Counted from the stretch's first letter, positions 25,848 to 34,019 are shown. The stretch is DNA of 64,000 nt from Candidatus Melainabacteria bacterium (GCA_017307165.1 JAFKGK010000009.1:62001-126000); one strand, 5' to 3'. Numbers and translations: made by a program. The notes: generated by a model from the sequence alone, not told the origin.

Positions 25848-26795
25848 ATGACTGTAGCAAGCAAATCGGCAACAAAAAAAGCAAGATCCTATTTTGCGCT
25901 GACCGAGGAGCACAGCGATAAAGATCAGGCTCGTGCGGTCATCATCCCGATCCCGTACGAGGCCACCACTACCTATGTCAAAGGCACCAGCAAGGGTCCC
26001 GATGCCGTCCTGCAAGCAAGCGAACAAGTAGAGCTCTTTGATGACGAGCTCTGGGTCGAGCCTTACAAGATCGGCATTGCAACCGACTCCCCCATCGAGA
26101 TCGCCGCCCCCACTCGCAGCAAAGACAAGTCCGATGGCGACGATCTACCATTTGCTGCTATCACAACTGCTCTCAAACCATTGATCGAAAAAGAAAAATT
26201 TCCCATTCTCGTAGGCGGAGAGCAAACCGTAGCTATCGGCGCTGTTCGCGCCTGCCTGGACAAATACCCCGATCTTTCCATCCTGCATATCGATGCCCAT
26301 GCAGACCTGCGTGCCATCCACGAGGGCGACCCCTACAGCCACGCCTGCGTTGCTCACCAGCTCTACCATATGTTGCCCGCACCGAGCATGGTCCAGGCAG
26401 GTGTCCGCAATGTCAGCTGGGACGAGGTAGCCTGGATGGAGACCGAGCAACCCAAGGTAGACATCTTTTGGGCTCGCAACCAGGACCAGTGGGACGTCAA
26501 TGAGATGGTCAACCTCCTCAGCCCCAATGTTTATCTATCAATCGATCTGTCGGCGCTGGACTCGGGCATAATGCCTGCCACCAGCAATCCACAGCCGGGC
26601 GGCCTCAGCTGGTACAAGCTCCTCGAGATCCTGCGCGTACTGTGTGTCAAACGCAACGTAGTCGCAGCCGATATCACCGAGCTCTCTCCCATCGACGGCA
26701 TGGTCGCACCAGACTTTGTGGCTGCCAAGCTGCTATACAAGCTCATCGGTTACCGCTTTGCCCTCGATCTAGGCGTTAGCAAAAAATACGTCTAA
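25848..26795 (+). CDS. Ureohydrolase (agmatinase/arginase) homologue with altered metal site
   Basis: A 315-residue arginase-fold protein. The fold signatures are clear: GGEQT at residues 123-127, DAHAD at 149-153, YSHAC, and SIDLSALD with MPATSNPQPGGLSW following. In active agmatinases the di-manganese ligands are the His of GGxH, the two Asp and His of DAHxD, and both Asp of DxD. Here the first His is Gln126 and the second Asp of DxD is Ser235; both were confirmed at codon level. DAHAD and Asp233 are intact. Substrate and activity are therefore doubtful. The ATG at 25848 begins the conserved region; the open frame continues to 25560 without credible coding. A terminator follows. Confidence 0.8.
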   Translation: MTVASKSATKKARSYFALTEEHSDKDQARAVIIPIPYEATTTYVKGTSKGPDAVLQASEQVELFDDELWVEPYKIGIATDSPIEIAAPTRSKDKSDGDDLPFAAITTALKPLIEKEKFPILVGGEQTVAIGAVRACLDKYPDLSILHIDAHADLRAIHEGDPYSHACVAHQLYHMLPAPSMVQAGVRNVSWDEVAWMETEQPKVDIFWARNQDQWDVNEMVNLLSPNVYLSIDLSALDSGIMPATSNPQPGGLSWYKLLEILRVLCVKRNVVAADITELSPIDGMVAPDFVAAKLLYKLIGYRFALDLGVSKKYV

Positions 26796-26802
26796 AGAGA
26801 AA

Positions 26803-26821
26803 GAGGGGCTTTGGGCCCCTC
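26803..26821 (+). terminator. Terminator of the ureohydrolase gene
   Basis: GAGGGGC (26803-26809) pairs with GCCCCTC (26815-26821) around a five-base loop, 7 bases after the stop codon. The tail is only mildly T-rich. Confidence 0.65.
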
Positions 26822-26918
26822 ATCTTCGCTCGTTTCGCCTGGTTCGTGCGATTAGATCCAAACACACCCCTGCTTTCGGATCGTCACTCCCCTGCGCTCA
26901 CATACGTCTATACACCGG

Positions 26919-26935
26919 GTCCAAAATTTTTGGAC
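26919..26935. promoter_or_regulatory. Inverted repeat upstream of tadA
   Basis: GTCCAAAA and TTTTGGAC flank a single T, forming a perfect 8-base inverted repeat 28 bases before the tadA ATG. An A7/T6 tract follows at about 26943-26956. Possible operator or cis-acting translation element; no factor can be named. Confidence 0.3.
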
Positions 26936-26963
26936 ACAATCCCAAAAAAATTTTTTCCCAATC

Positions 26964-27449
26964 ATGCCAACCACTCGAGACGACCATTATTGGATGAGCC
27001 AGGCACTCGACCTGGCCCGCGAAGCCATCACCCTGGACCCCGACGACGTGCCAGTCGGCGCGCTGATAGTACAGTCGCAGGGCGATCGACAGGTCTTTAT
27101 CTCGAGCGGCACAAACAAAAAACAAAAAGAGCTCGATGCCTCAGCCCATGCCGAAATCGTAGCCCTGCGCCTCGCTGGACAGGCCCTCGACTCCTGGCGC
27201 CTTCAGGATACGACCCTCTACACCACGCTCGAGCCCTGTCCGATGTGCGCAGAGGCCATACTACAAGCTCGCGTATCTCGCGTCGTATTTGGCGCCTACG
27301 ATCAGGTGAGTGGTGCTCTCGGCTCTGCTTTCAATCTCTACACCAAGCGCATCTACCCTATCCCCGAGGTTGTCGGCGGCATTATGGAGCAAGAGTGCGC
27401 TGAGGTTTTGCGTGAGATTTTTGCAAAGAGACGCGAGAGAAATGCATAA
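26964..27449 (+). CDS. tadA: tRNA-specific adenosine deaminase
   Basis: The 161-residue zinc deaminase converts A34 to inosine in tRNA-Arg(ACG), allowing wobble decoding. It carries the catalytic HAE at residues 62-64 and PCPMC with zinc Cys at 92 and 95, and is close in length to the E. coli enzyme. The C-terminal helix ends in KRRERNA. Its last 68 bases overlap the end of the DUF692 gene on the opposite strand, an unusually long convergent overlap. The ATG at 26964 follows an A/T tract rather than a strong Shine-Dalgarno. Confidence 0.92.
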   Translation: MPTTRDDHYWMSQALDLAREAITLDPDDVPVGALIVQSQGDRQVFISSGTNKKQKELDASAHAEIVALRLAGQALDSWRLQDTTLYTTLEPCPMCAEAILQARVSRVVFGAYDQVSGALGSAFNLYTKRIYPIPEVVGGIMEQECAEVLREIFAKRRERNA

Positions 27450-28617
27450 ATGCATGCCCATCAGCCAGAGGTGACGCAGCAGCTGAGACAGCCGAGTCAA
27501 AGTAACCGACCAGTGCTCTATCCAGCTCGTTTTCATTGGCAAAAGAGTCCGACAGCCAGGGGCAAGCCCGCCTGATCGCCCGCGCCCGCTTGCGTCTCAA
27601 AGATTGACAAGCACCATCTAGACGAGCGAGATCAAAGCCCTGCAGCTCCGGCACCCTCAATGACGCACCGCCAGATAAAAGCCCATGCAACAAGGCATCC
27701 TGCTCGGCGCGCACGATCTGTCGGGCTGAGTCCAGATCCAAATGTACGTCGATATGCTCAGGCGCTGTCGCGTCCGTCCCACCATTTCTCCCTGTACAAA
27801 CAGCTCTCGCCAATATATCGCTAATAGCTGCAAGCTCTGCATCCAGCGCGGCCGGATCGCCAAAATCACCATCCCGTTCCAGCATCACACGCTCCACTGT
27901 CACCCTGCGCGCGAGGGCTGCAAGCATATCGAGAGATTGGCTCTGGACCTCATGACGGTGCGTATCATGATAAAGTCCGGATTTAAAAATACCACCGGCC
28001 ACGTGCACGTAAAACAGTCTATCGAGAGGCAAGCTCTCGATAAAAGCATCTGCATCCACCCCGACATTGCAAGCATTTGCAAAAAGATTTGAGACATCCA
28101 GGAGCAGCTCGCAGTCTGCCTTGTGCAAAATAGCCGACAAAAAGTGCGCTTCGCTCATCTCGTGATCGGGCCAGTCAAAAGTAGTGGCGATATTTTCCAA
28201 AACTAAGGGCACAGGCAGCTTGCGCTGGATGCTAGCGATATTGTCCAGCACCACCTGCAGGGTCGCACCACTACGACGAGGCGGTATGAGATGCCCGCTC
28301 TCAAGCTCGCCACTGCGCACAAAAGCCAGATGATCGCTCACTCTGACAGCATTGAGCCGCCGTGCAACCGCTGCCACGTGGTCGAGATGATCTATGTTTA
28401 GAGGAGTCGCTCCAGCACAATCGAGCATAGTCGAATGCACGACAAACTCGACGTCGCGCTCGTGAGCCATGCGTATGAGAAAATCGGGAATGCAATCAGC
28501 TGTATGAAAATCTTGTGCCAGCACCTCGACAAGACCGATATCGCGATGGCGCTCGATAAAATAAGCCAGCTCTGGCCTGTAGCCTATACCCAGACGAGTT
28601 TTTTTAGTAGCGCTCAT
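27382..28617 (-). CDS. DUF692 / MNIO-family iron enzyme with C-terminal extension
   Basis: A 411-residue protein whose first about 270 residues are a DUF692 TIM barrel: LGIGYRPELAYFIERH, VHSTMLDCAG, RVSDHLAFV, LENIATTFDWP, LLDVSNLFANACN, YVHVAGG and DTHRHEV. Characterised members (MbnB, TglH, ChrH) are multinuclear non-haem iron oxidases that rearrange Cys residues of peptides. The remaining about 130 residues form a helical, Arg-rich domain (LRRKRARAIRRACPWL) that may replace the separate partner protein found with other family members. The ATG at 28617 lies two bases after the stop of the TIGR04222-like gene, so the pair is one operon and probably one pathway. Its end overlaps tadA. Confidence 0.85.
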   Translation of the reverse strand: MSATKKTRLGIGYRPELAYFIERHRDIGLVEVLAQDFHTADCIPDFLIRMAHERDVEFVVHSTMLDCAGATPLNIDHLDHVAAVARRLNAVRVSDHLAFVRSGELESGHLIPPRRSGATLQVVLDNIASIQRKLPVPLVLENIATTFDWPDHEMSEAHFLSAILHKADCELLLDVSNLFANACNVGVDADAFIESLPLDRLFYVHVAGGIFKSGLYHDTHRHEVQSQSLDMLAALARRVTVERVMLERDGDFGDPAALDAELAAISDILARAVCTGRNGGTDATAPEHIDVHLDLDSARQIVRAEQDALLHGLLSGGASLRVPELQGFDLARLDGACQSLRRKRARAIRRACPWLSDSFANENELDRALVGYFDSAVSAAASPLADGHAFMHFSRVSLQKSHAKPQRTLAP

Positions 28618-28619
28618 GC

Positions 28620-29525
28620 CTAACCACCACAACCGCCACCGCATCCGCCACCACATCCGGAGCCACAGGACGAACCACAACCAGAGCTGCAGCTGGAACC
28701 ATTTGAATACCTCAACATCGATCTGGCCTGCTGATATGGATCACCAAGCATCATCACTGACCCAAACAAGGCAAAAGCCAGTGCTGACTCTCTATACCCG
28801 AGACTGCCGGGATTAGTGTCATTTTGGATGCGCAGCGAGTCGTTGACGCGCTGGAGGTATTTGAGCAGGGCCTGACCGCGACCTTTGAGCGCTGGCCCCT
28901 TGAACCAGAAAAAACTAGCAAACAAAAATACCCAGGCACCGAGCACCAGAAACCCAACCGGACGGCCAGGATCGTGAAAAAATATGCGGGGCACGCCAAG
29001 TCCCTCGGCAAAGGCTAAAAAAATAAGACAGGGGATGATTTTTGAAGGATCAGCAGCGCCCCGGCCAGCCATCAGGTCTAGCTCGGGAGCAGATAGCTTG
29101 CGTTCGATACTCATACAAGAATAACGCAGACTCGCTCTGAGCTGTGCACCAGACATGGGGCCTTTGGCCAATTTGCCGATGATGTCCAACTCGACAGGGT
29201 GAGCGTTTTTGGATGCAGTGGCGGCATTTTGTTTGAGTGTCACTTTGCTCGAGCCAATCTCGATCGCATTGCGCGCCGAGAGACTGGCCAATGCAGCAGT
29301 CAGGACTCTCTCTGGCCCCCCAAGCAGATAGGCTACCTCATAAGGGTCGAGGCTTGCTGCCAGAGGAGCCAAGTCAGACTCGGAGTATCGATCGGCGAGT
29401 TTGTCACGATCGAGCAGATAGTGCCTGACCATATAAGCCACCATGGCCGCCATCGCCACAGCCATCAAATAAAAGCCTATATAAGTCGGCCCATGCAGGT
29501 CGGATAACATTTCAAAAGCATTCAT
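28620..29525 (-). CDS. TIGR04222-type membrane protein with periodic Cys/Gly tail
   Basis: The 301-residue protein has an N-terminal transmembrane helix (YIGFYLMAVAMAAMVAYMV, about residues 14-32), a cytosolic winged-helix-like region (DPYEVAYLLGGPERVLTAAL, about 58-77), then further hydrophobic segments (about 175-215 and 255-270). The last 25 residues are Ser/Gly/Cys only, with six Cys spaced exactly four residues apart. The TIGR04222 family typically shows this DPYE-LxGG domain and a Gly/Cys-rich end and occurs beside DUF692 genes. Here the DUF692 gene starts two bases after the stop. The Cys tail is the obvious candidate substrate. The ATG at 29525 follows AGAGAGAAG; a start at 29576 would add 17 basic residues. 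Confidence 0.8.
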   Translation of the reverse strand: MNAFEMLSDLHGPTYIGFYLMAVAMAAMVAYMVRHYLLDRDKLADRYSESDLAPLAASLDPYEVAYLLGGPERVLTAALASLSARNAIEIGSSKVTLKQNAATASKNAHPVELDIIGKLAKGPMSGAQLRASLRYSCMSIERKLSAPELDLMAGRGAADPSKIIPCLIFLAFAEGLGVPRIFFHDPGRPVGFLVLGAWVFLFASFFWFKGPALKGRGQALLKYLQRVNDSLRIQNDTNPGSLGYRESALAFALFGSVMMLGDPYQQARSMLRYSNGSSCSSGCGSSCGSGCGGGCGGGCGG

Positions 29526-29640
29526 TTTTCTTCTCTCTTCTTTCTTCTTTGATCTTTCTTTTCTCCCTACCACCATATATTTGGCGCAGTTAAGGGGTGG
29601 TTAAAGGAAAGACCGGAAAGAATGAAGGAATAATGAAGAT

Positions 29641-29704
29641 GTTTGCCACCGCATGCAGTGGCAAACAAAACGAGCAGGGTGGGAGTTGCCTCCCACCCTT
29701 GCTC
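29641..29704. repeat. Two adjacent hairpins in a divergent promoter region
   Basis: Hairpin 1: GTTTGCCAC (29641-29649) and GTGGCAAAC (29658-29666), perfect. Hairpin 2: 29672-29685 with 29690-29704, fourteen paired bases with one bulged T and a four-base loop, very GC-rich. Neither has a T-run. They lie 115 to 180 bases upstream of the TIGR04222-type gene and would be in its leader or promoter, within a 320-base gap between divergent genes. Confidence 0.5.
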
Positions 29705-29779
29705 TCCCCCTCGGAAAAACTGTGTCGACTGGTCTTGCAGTCCTGACAAGACTTATCCTACTCACAATGTGTGACGAAG

Positions 29780-29806
29780 TTGTGACCAACACTGTTTGGG
29801 TATAAT
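29780..29806 (+). promoter_or_regulatory. Candidate sigma-70 promoter
   Basis: A perfect -10 TATAAT at 29801-29806 is preceded by TTGTGA at 29780-29785 with a 15-base spacer (or GTTGTG with 16). It lies 40 bases before the ATG at 29846 and points into that gene. Confidence 0.5.
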
Positions 29807-29845
29807 TATCTAAAATCGTCTGGGCAACACGCGGTGATATAGAGC

Positions 29846-30967
29846 ATGCCAACACAACCTGTCGAGAGACTCGGCGGCCTTTTGCAAGAGTTTGGAGTCA
29901 TAGAGGCCGAGGATCTGGCCCGCGCCGAAAAGCTCTCGTCCTTTAGCGGACTGCCGTTTGGCAAATGCCTGACTCTGCTCGAGCTCATCACCGACAACGA
30001 CCTCAAAGCCATTTTGGAGTGCCAGTCGCTCCTACGCGAAAACATCTTTGACCGAGCCGTCCTGGCAAAAGCTATAAAAAAAGTCAGTGCCGAGCATGTA
30101 GGCGTGATGGAGGCCTTATCGGCACTCGGAGTGCGAGCTCGCACCACGCGTCGCACAAGACTGGGCGAGCTGTTGGCCGATGCTGGCGCAGTCAGTGCCA
30201 GACAGCTAGAGGTCGCCCTGCGTGCCGCCGATTTTAGCGCCTTGCCGCTGGGCCGCATCCTGTCTAGCTTTGATGCGCTGGAGCCAGCCTTGGTAGATTT
30301 TGCCCTCGACATACAGCGCAAGGTCCGGCTCGGCGAGATGACACGCGAGCAAGGTGTTGCCCTGATCAAGCAAGCCAATAGCGAGATGAGCATCAAGATG
30401 TCGGCCGGCGGTGGACACTTTGCCCTGGGCGAGATCTTGACTTTTTCGCGCTTGCTCTCATCCCAACAGATAGATGCAGCGCTCGAGGCCAGCAAAAGCA
30501 AGCAACAACTCTTAGGCGAATATCTTGTCGAAAACGGCATGATCACAGATGAGACCCTCACTGCCGCACTCTGCGTACAAAACCTGGTTGGCGCACACCT
30601 TTTGACGATAGACGCCGCTTGCGATCTTTTGAGCAGTGTCTCAAAGTTTAAAACCGTACCTGCCCAGAGCTACGAAGGCATCACATTCCAGGACTTTCTC
30701 AAGACCTCCGGCTATCTGAGCAATGCCAAACTCCGTGCAGTGATGACCAAACTATCCAGCGATCCCAACCAGACTCTCGATGGCTTTAAGCAGTCGATGG
30801 CTAATACTGCCGTACTGCGCGGATTGCTTGTTGATTGCTATCCGGATGACACCTCTTTGATCAACGCCGGAGCCGTCCTCTTTCAGCTAGTGCAAGCAGA
30901 CAAGATCACTCTCAATCAGGCGCTTTTGACCTTTGCCTTCAGGCAAAATGGCGTCAGCATGCAATAG
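29846..30967 (+). CDS. Protein of MshEN/GspE-N-like repeats without an ATPase domain
   Basis: The 373-residue soluble protein is built from four or more repeats of about 50 to 55 residues with the pattern LGExLxxxGxIxxxxLxxAL, for example LGGLLQEFGVIEAEDLARA (about 9), LGELLADAGAVSARQLEVAL (about 107) and LGEYLVENGMITDETLTAAL (about 228). This matches the N-terminal domain of type II secretion and type IV pilus ATPases (GspE/PilB/MshE), some of which bind c-di-GMP. No Walker motifs or ATPase domain follow, so it is a stand-alone repeat protein, perhaps a regulator or adaptor. It has its own promoter-like sequence upstream. Confidence 0.7.
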   Translation: MPTQPVERLGGLLQEFGVIEAEDLARAEKLSSFSGLPFGKCLTLLELITDNDLKAILECQSLLRENIFDRAVLAKAIKKVSAEHVGVMEALSALGVRARTTRRTRLGELLADAGAVSARQLEVALRAADFSALPLGRILSSFDALEPALVDFALDIQRKVRLGEMTREQGVALIKQANSEMSIKMSAGGGHFALGEILTFSRLLSSQQIDAALEASKSKQQLLGEYLVENGMITDETLTAALCVQNLVGAHLLTIDAACDLLSSVSKFKTVPAQSYEGITFQDFLKTSGYLSNAKLRAVMTKLSSDPNQTLDGFKQSMANTAVLRGLLVDCYPDDTSLINAGAVLFQLVQADKITLNQALLTFAFRQNGVSMQ

Positions 30968-31555
30968 CCCCAAAAATAAATAAATTGTGGTGACTGTCGT
31001 TCGCATTTGCCCATTTTTTGCTGCAAATGAGCTCACAGTGCGCACTTGCAGGACATTACGACTTTGCAAAAAACGCGTCAATTGCGCTAGCGTCCGCGAG
31101 CTAATCGAGCCAGGAGCCGCATTTTAACTATCCCTTAAGCATGACCGGCCCTCTACTTTTTCTTTATCTTGCTTGCGCTAGGTTTTGCTCCAATGCCTCA
31201 AAACCCTTGTGCTGCGCAAGTTTTATGCAAGACAAAAACAGATGAAAAAATCTACAAATATGCTTTTTGATGGCAATCGCATATGCAAACAAACCGTAAC
31301 ACCGCACTATTGCCTGGTTTGAAACAGCCAGGCCGTTTGCATAGACTCAGGGTATCTTTTTTCGATCTAAGTTTTTCAAGGACGCAAACCAAAACCTCCT
31401 CGACCGCAACAAACAAACGCCTCTTGCCGCAAATACGCGCTCCTCCTCCCGTCAACGAACGGTAGGTACAAAAGACCGACCGTTTCATCTAGTCTCGCGA
31501 TAGGCCACAAGCCATCGTCAAACCAAGTCTTACCAGACAGAAAGAGTATCAATTT
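30968..31555. other. Intergenic region (588 bases)
   Basis: No convincing gene. A hairpin at about 31193-31224 (AAAA..CTTG with CAAGTTTT) has the loop core TGCTGCG, and GTGCTGCGCAAG at 31209-31220 matches 11 of 12 bases of the reverse complement of the shared-loop 12-mer in hairpins A and C. Short open frames here look like chance. The promoter of the gene at 31556 must lie near the right end. Confidence 0.35.
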
Positions 31556-31768
31556 ATGAAACACCACAGCCTCATCGACATGGACTGGGATCACGAACAG
31601 GCACCGCAGGTCTGCGGCATTGCCCTGCTCGGTCCCTCGTCCCCGACCTGTCCCAGCTGCAAGAAAGCCAAGCCCCTGATGGTCTCCGGCTACTGCAGTA
31701 CTTGCAACCAAACCCATGGCCTGGGAATCTTCGCCTTCGGCGTGGAGACCGAGCCTCAAGAGGGCTGA
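31556..31768 (+). CDS. Small zinc-ribbon-like protein
   Basis: The 70-residue product has two Cys pairs, CPSC at about residues 32-35 and CSTC at about 47-50, the spacing of a small treble-clef or zinc-ribbon finger. No DNA-binding or enzymatic domain is attached. The next gene starts one base after its TGA, so the two are translationally coupled. Function unknown. Confidence 0.6.
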   Translation: MKHHSLIDMDWDHEQAPQVCGIALLGPSSPTCPSCKKAKPLMVSGYCSTCNQTHGLGIFAFGVETEPQEG

Positions 31769-31769
31769 G

Positions 31770-32489
31770 ATGAACTCCGACACCCAAGGTCTACTTGCCG
31801 GCGCCAATCCGACCGGCCAACAGATCCTCAAACTCCGTCGTCGGCTCAAAAACCTCAATTCCTTGATTTCTGGCCTGCGTGAAAAGGCCTGCCAATCCAA
31901 GGATGCGACGGTACTGAGCCTCCTCGAGCACGCTTGCGCCAACGCCCTCTCCGCCACCAGCATGGTGGACGCGGCCGAGGTCGTGCAAGGCCAGAGCGCC
32001 CTCGAAATCCTGCGTGTCGGTGGTGTGGAGGTGGAGGTCGCGCAAGCGACCTTTGCCGACGTCACCGAGATCGACAGCCTCAAGGCCTATATCGGCAAGC
32101 AGGCCGTCGTCCAGCCCAGAACCAAGCAAAACGGAGACGATTTTACGATTATGCTCGACCTCGAACCCAACGCTTTTGACCGCATGTGCAACGGCGCCGG
32201 CTGCTCCGCGCCCGATCCCGATCGCTACTTTGGCGGCGGCACTGGCGACAAGCCGCGCACTGCTCGCTATCCCTTTGCGGGCAACGAGCAAACCGTGGCC
32301 GGCCAGGGCTTTGCAGGCCTGACCGTCGAAACCGTCTGTGTCGTCGTACCTGTCGACCTGAGCTCCAAGACCACCCGGGTCGACGAGCTGGTGCGCATGA
32401 GCGAATCGACGATCGGCCACGCCGAGCTGCAACTGCGTCAGGCACGGCAGGCGGCTTGCAACAGCGACGGCGACAGCTGCTCGATCTGA
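31770..32489 (+). CDS. Hypothetical protein, 239 residues
   Basis: I do not recognise the family. The N-terminal third is helical (LKLRRRLKNLNSLISGLREK), followed by a beta-rich central section with a Cys pair in CNGAGCSAPDPDRYFGGG, and a helical, Cys-containing end (AACNSDGDSCSI). There is no signal peptide. The ATG at 31770 lies directly behind the stop of the zinc-ribbon-like gene with AGGG upstream. A very strong terminator closes this two-gene unit. Confidence 0.65.
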   Translation: MNSDTQGLLAGANPTGQQILKLRRRLKNLNSLISGLREKACQSKDATVLSLLEHACANALSATSMVDAAEVVQGQSALEILRVGGVEVEVAQATFADVTEIDSLKAYIGKQAVVQPRTKQNGDDFTIMLDLEPNAFDRMCNGAGCSAPDPDRYFGGGTGDKPRTARYPFAGNEQTVAGQGFAGLTVETVCVVVPVDLSSKTTRVDELVRMSESTIGHAELQLRQARQAACNSDGDSCSI

Positions 32490-32522
32490 TCTAAAGATCG
32501 ACTGATCTAAATGCTTTGACTT

Positions 32523-32585
32523 GGCGCGGCCGGTTAAAAGGCATCCTCATAAGGGATGTTCTTTTAACCGCCGCGCCTTTTTTTT
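32523..32585 (+). terminator. Strong intrinsic terminator with T8
   Basis: Arms of more than 20 bases at 32523-32546 and 32553-32577 pair with one bulged C and a short mismatch; the stem is followed at once by eight T residues (32578-32585). Confidence 0.9.
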
Positions 32586-32633
32586 GATTTCAAATTCTAT
32601 GCTTTGATATAGTAAAAACAGCATCATAAAAAA

Positions 32634-32666
32634 GCGGAGAGGATCTTTTTCGTGATCGCTCTCCGC
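32634..32666 (-). terminator. Terminator of tRNA-Lys
   Basis: GCGGAGAGGATC (32634-32645) pairs with 32654-32666 with one bulge. On the minus strand the stem is followed by TTTTTT. It lies just downstream of the tRNA 3' end. Confidence 0.8.
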
Positions 32667-32681
32667 CCTTGCATCTATAAA

Positions 32682-32756
32682 TGGTGCACCAGGAAGGATT
32701 CGAACCTTCGACCAAGCGCTTAAGAGGCGCCTGCTCTACCGCTGAGCTACTAGTGC
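32682..32756 (-). tRNA. tRNA-Lys (anticodon CTT)
   Basis: The minus strand folds into a complete cloverleaf of 75 bases: acceptor GCACTAG with CTGGTGC (one G-T pair), D arm GCTC/GAGC with loop AGCGGTA, anticodon stem GGCGC/GCGCT with loop CTCTTAA giving anticodon CTT, variable loop TGGTC, and T arm GAAGG-TTCGAAT-CCTTC. The CCA end is encoded. The anticodon reads AAG, decoding lysine. Confidence 0.95.
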
Positions 32757-32853
32757 ATGGATAGAAATTTACCACGTCGACTAAAAAAAGGCGACGACCG
32801 CAGACGATTGTTAACAACCGTTTGCGGCCATCGCTAGCTTGATGATCGCCGAC

Positions 32854-33507
32854 TCAGTGATGGTGATGCATGTGATCGGGCTGAGGACCTGGATCTTGCT
32901 GCTTGGAGGGCGAGCAGATCTGCTCGTCCTGCATCCCCGGCATGCCAGGCATCTGATGTTGATGATGCTGCGCATGCTGAGGCATCCAGGTGCCCGGCCA
33001 AACGGTCATCAGAGCCATGACGAGAGCCATGGCAAAATGAGCGATATCCTGGCCGAAGGCGAGCCAATGCGGCTTTTTAAAGTCGTTGGCGATGCGGTAG
33101 GCGTAGTAAGAGCCAAACCACAGCCAATAAGCGGTAAAGCCGGCAGTGATCAACGGGTGAGCAAGCGGCATGGCAAACATCCACCACATGCCAAACAGCA
33201 TGGCAGCGTGCGCAAAGTCATACCACTGCTTGCTGTAGGGCACTTTCTTGCCCCAGGTGAAAGCGCGTACGAGATACCAGAGGACACCAACAGGAAACAT
33301 CCAGATCCAGACGGTATCCGGGATGTTAAACCAGGTGGGGGCGAGGCAGGCTGTCATGCCGGCGAGGCAGACTGCATGCCAAAACTCGTTTTCGCGATCA
33401 AAATAGCCGTTGACCGATGTCACGTAGGTACGTGCGACGAAACGATAAAGATAAAAGACCACTCCCAGCAAAAAGAAGCCGGCGAGCGCAGCAAGAATCA
33501 TTGTCAT
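32854..33507 (-). CDS. DUF5134-like membrane protein with His/Met-rich tail
   Basis: Integral membrane protein of 217 residues with five or six hydrophobic helices. The sequence around FWHAVCLAGMTACLAP (about residues 42-57) and AAMLFGMWWMFAM (about 105-117) resembles the DUF5134 family of actinobacterial membrane proteins. The C-terminal 40 residues are rich in His, Met and Pro (QHAQHHQHQMPGMPGM) and end in HMHHHH, a typical copper, nickel or zinc ligand region. A metal-binding or metal-transfer role is inferred. It is transcribed leftward, alone; the tRNA lies downstream. Confidence 0.65.
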   Translation of the reverse strand: MTMILAALAGFFLLGVVFYLYRFVARTYVTSVNGYFDRENEFWHAVCLAGMTACLAPTWFNIPDTVWIWMFPVGVLWYLVRAFTWGKKVPYSKQWYDFAHAAMLFGMWWMFAMPLAHPLITAGFTAYWLWFGSYYAYRIANDFKKPHWLAFGQDIAHFAMALVMALMTVWPGTWMPQHAQHHQHQMPGMPGMQDEQICSPSKQQDPGPQPDHMHHHH

Positions 33508-34019
33508 GTATTTGACTCCGGTTTAACCCGTCCGTTGAGACAAAAGGGCCTCATACGGTGGGTGCTGTTGTTTGCAGGAAAAACAGTGAAGATAGATGCG
33601 AGCGACGAAAAACCTAAAAAACACAAGAAGGCAGAAGATATCCTCAGAGTAGCTAGCGCGAAGGCCTAAAATCCAGGCGGTTTGGTTGTCAAAAACAGCC
33701 AGACTGCTGCTTCTTGCAAAAATTGAGTTGTCGCAGCCATATGACCCCGAGCGGGGGTTGGCCTGCACCATAGAATCACCAGACAGGTACACCCGGCACC
33801 CGTCGCCAGCTAGCGCGAGGACCTGACAACATATTTTGTTCATAGAGAGGCAATTTTCTTGATCGCGCTAGCTCGTTTCTAAGAAGTTCAAAGCATACAA
33901 GTATTTCCAAACTGATTTTTCAGGCATCGTTTCCTTTCGCATCTCCATACCTTAATCTCCACGACCTCTTTCAATCCAATAGCAGACGCGCAAAAACCGC
34001 ACGTCCAGAGGAGCACGAC
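33508..34019. other. Divergent intergenic region (512 bases)
   Basis: It must carry promoters for the membrane gene (leftward) and the methyltransferase (rightward). I see no hairpin, repeat or credible small gene; a 106-codon open frame on the minus strand at 33523-33843 lacks a ribosome binding site and any protein-like signature. Confidence 0.35.

Noticed and set aside
33523-33843. 106-codon minus-strand frame in an intergenic region
   Set aside because: No ribosome binding site, odd composition and no motif.
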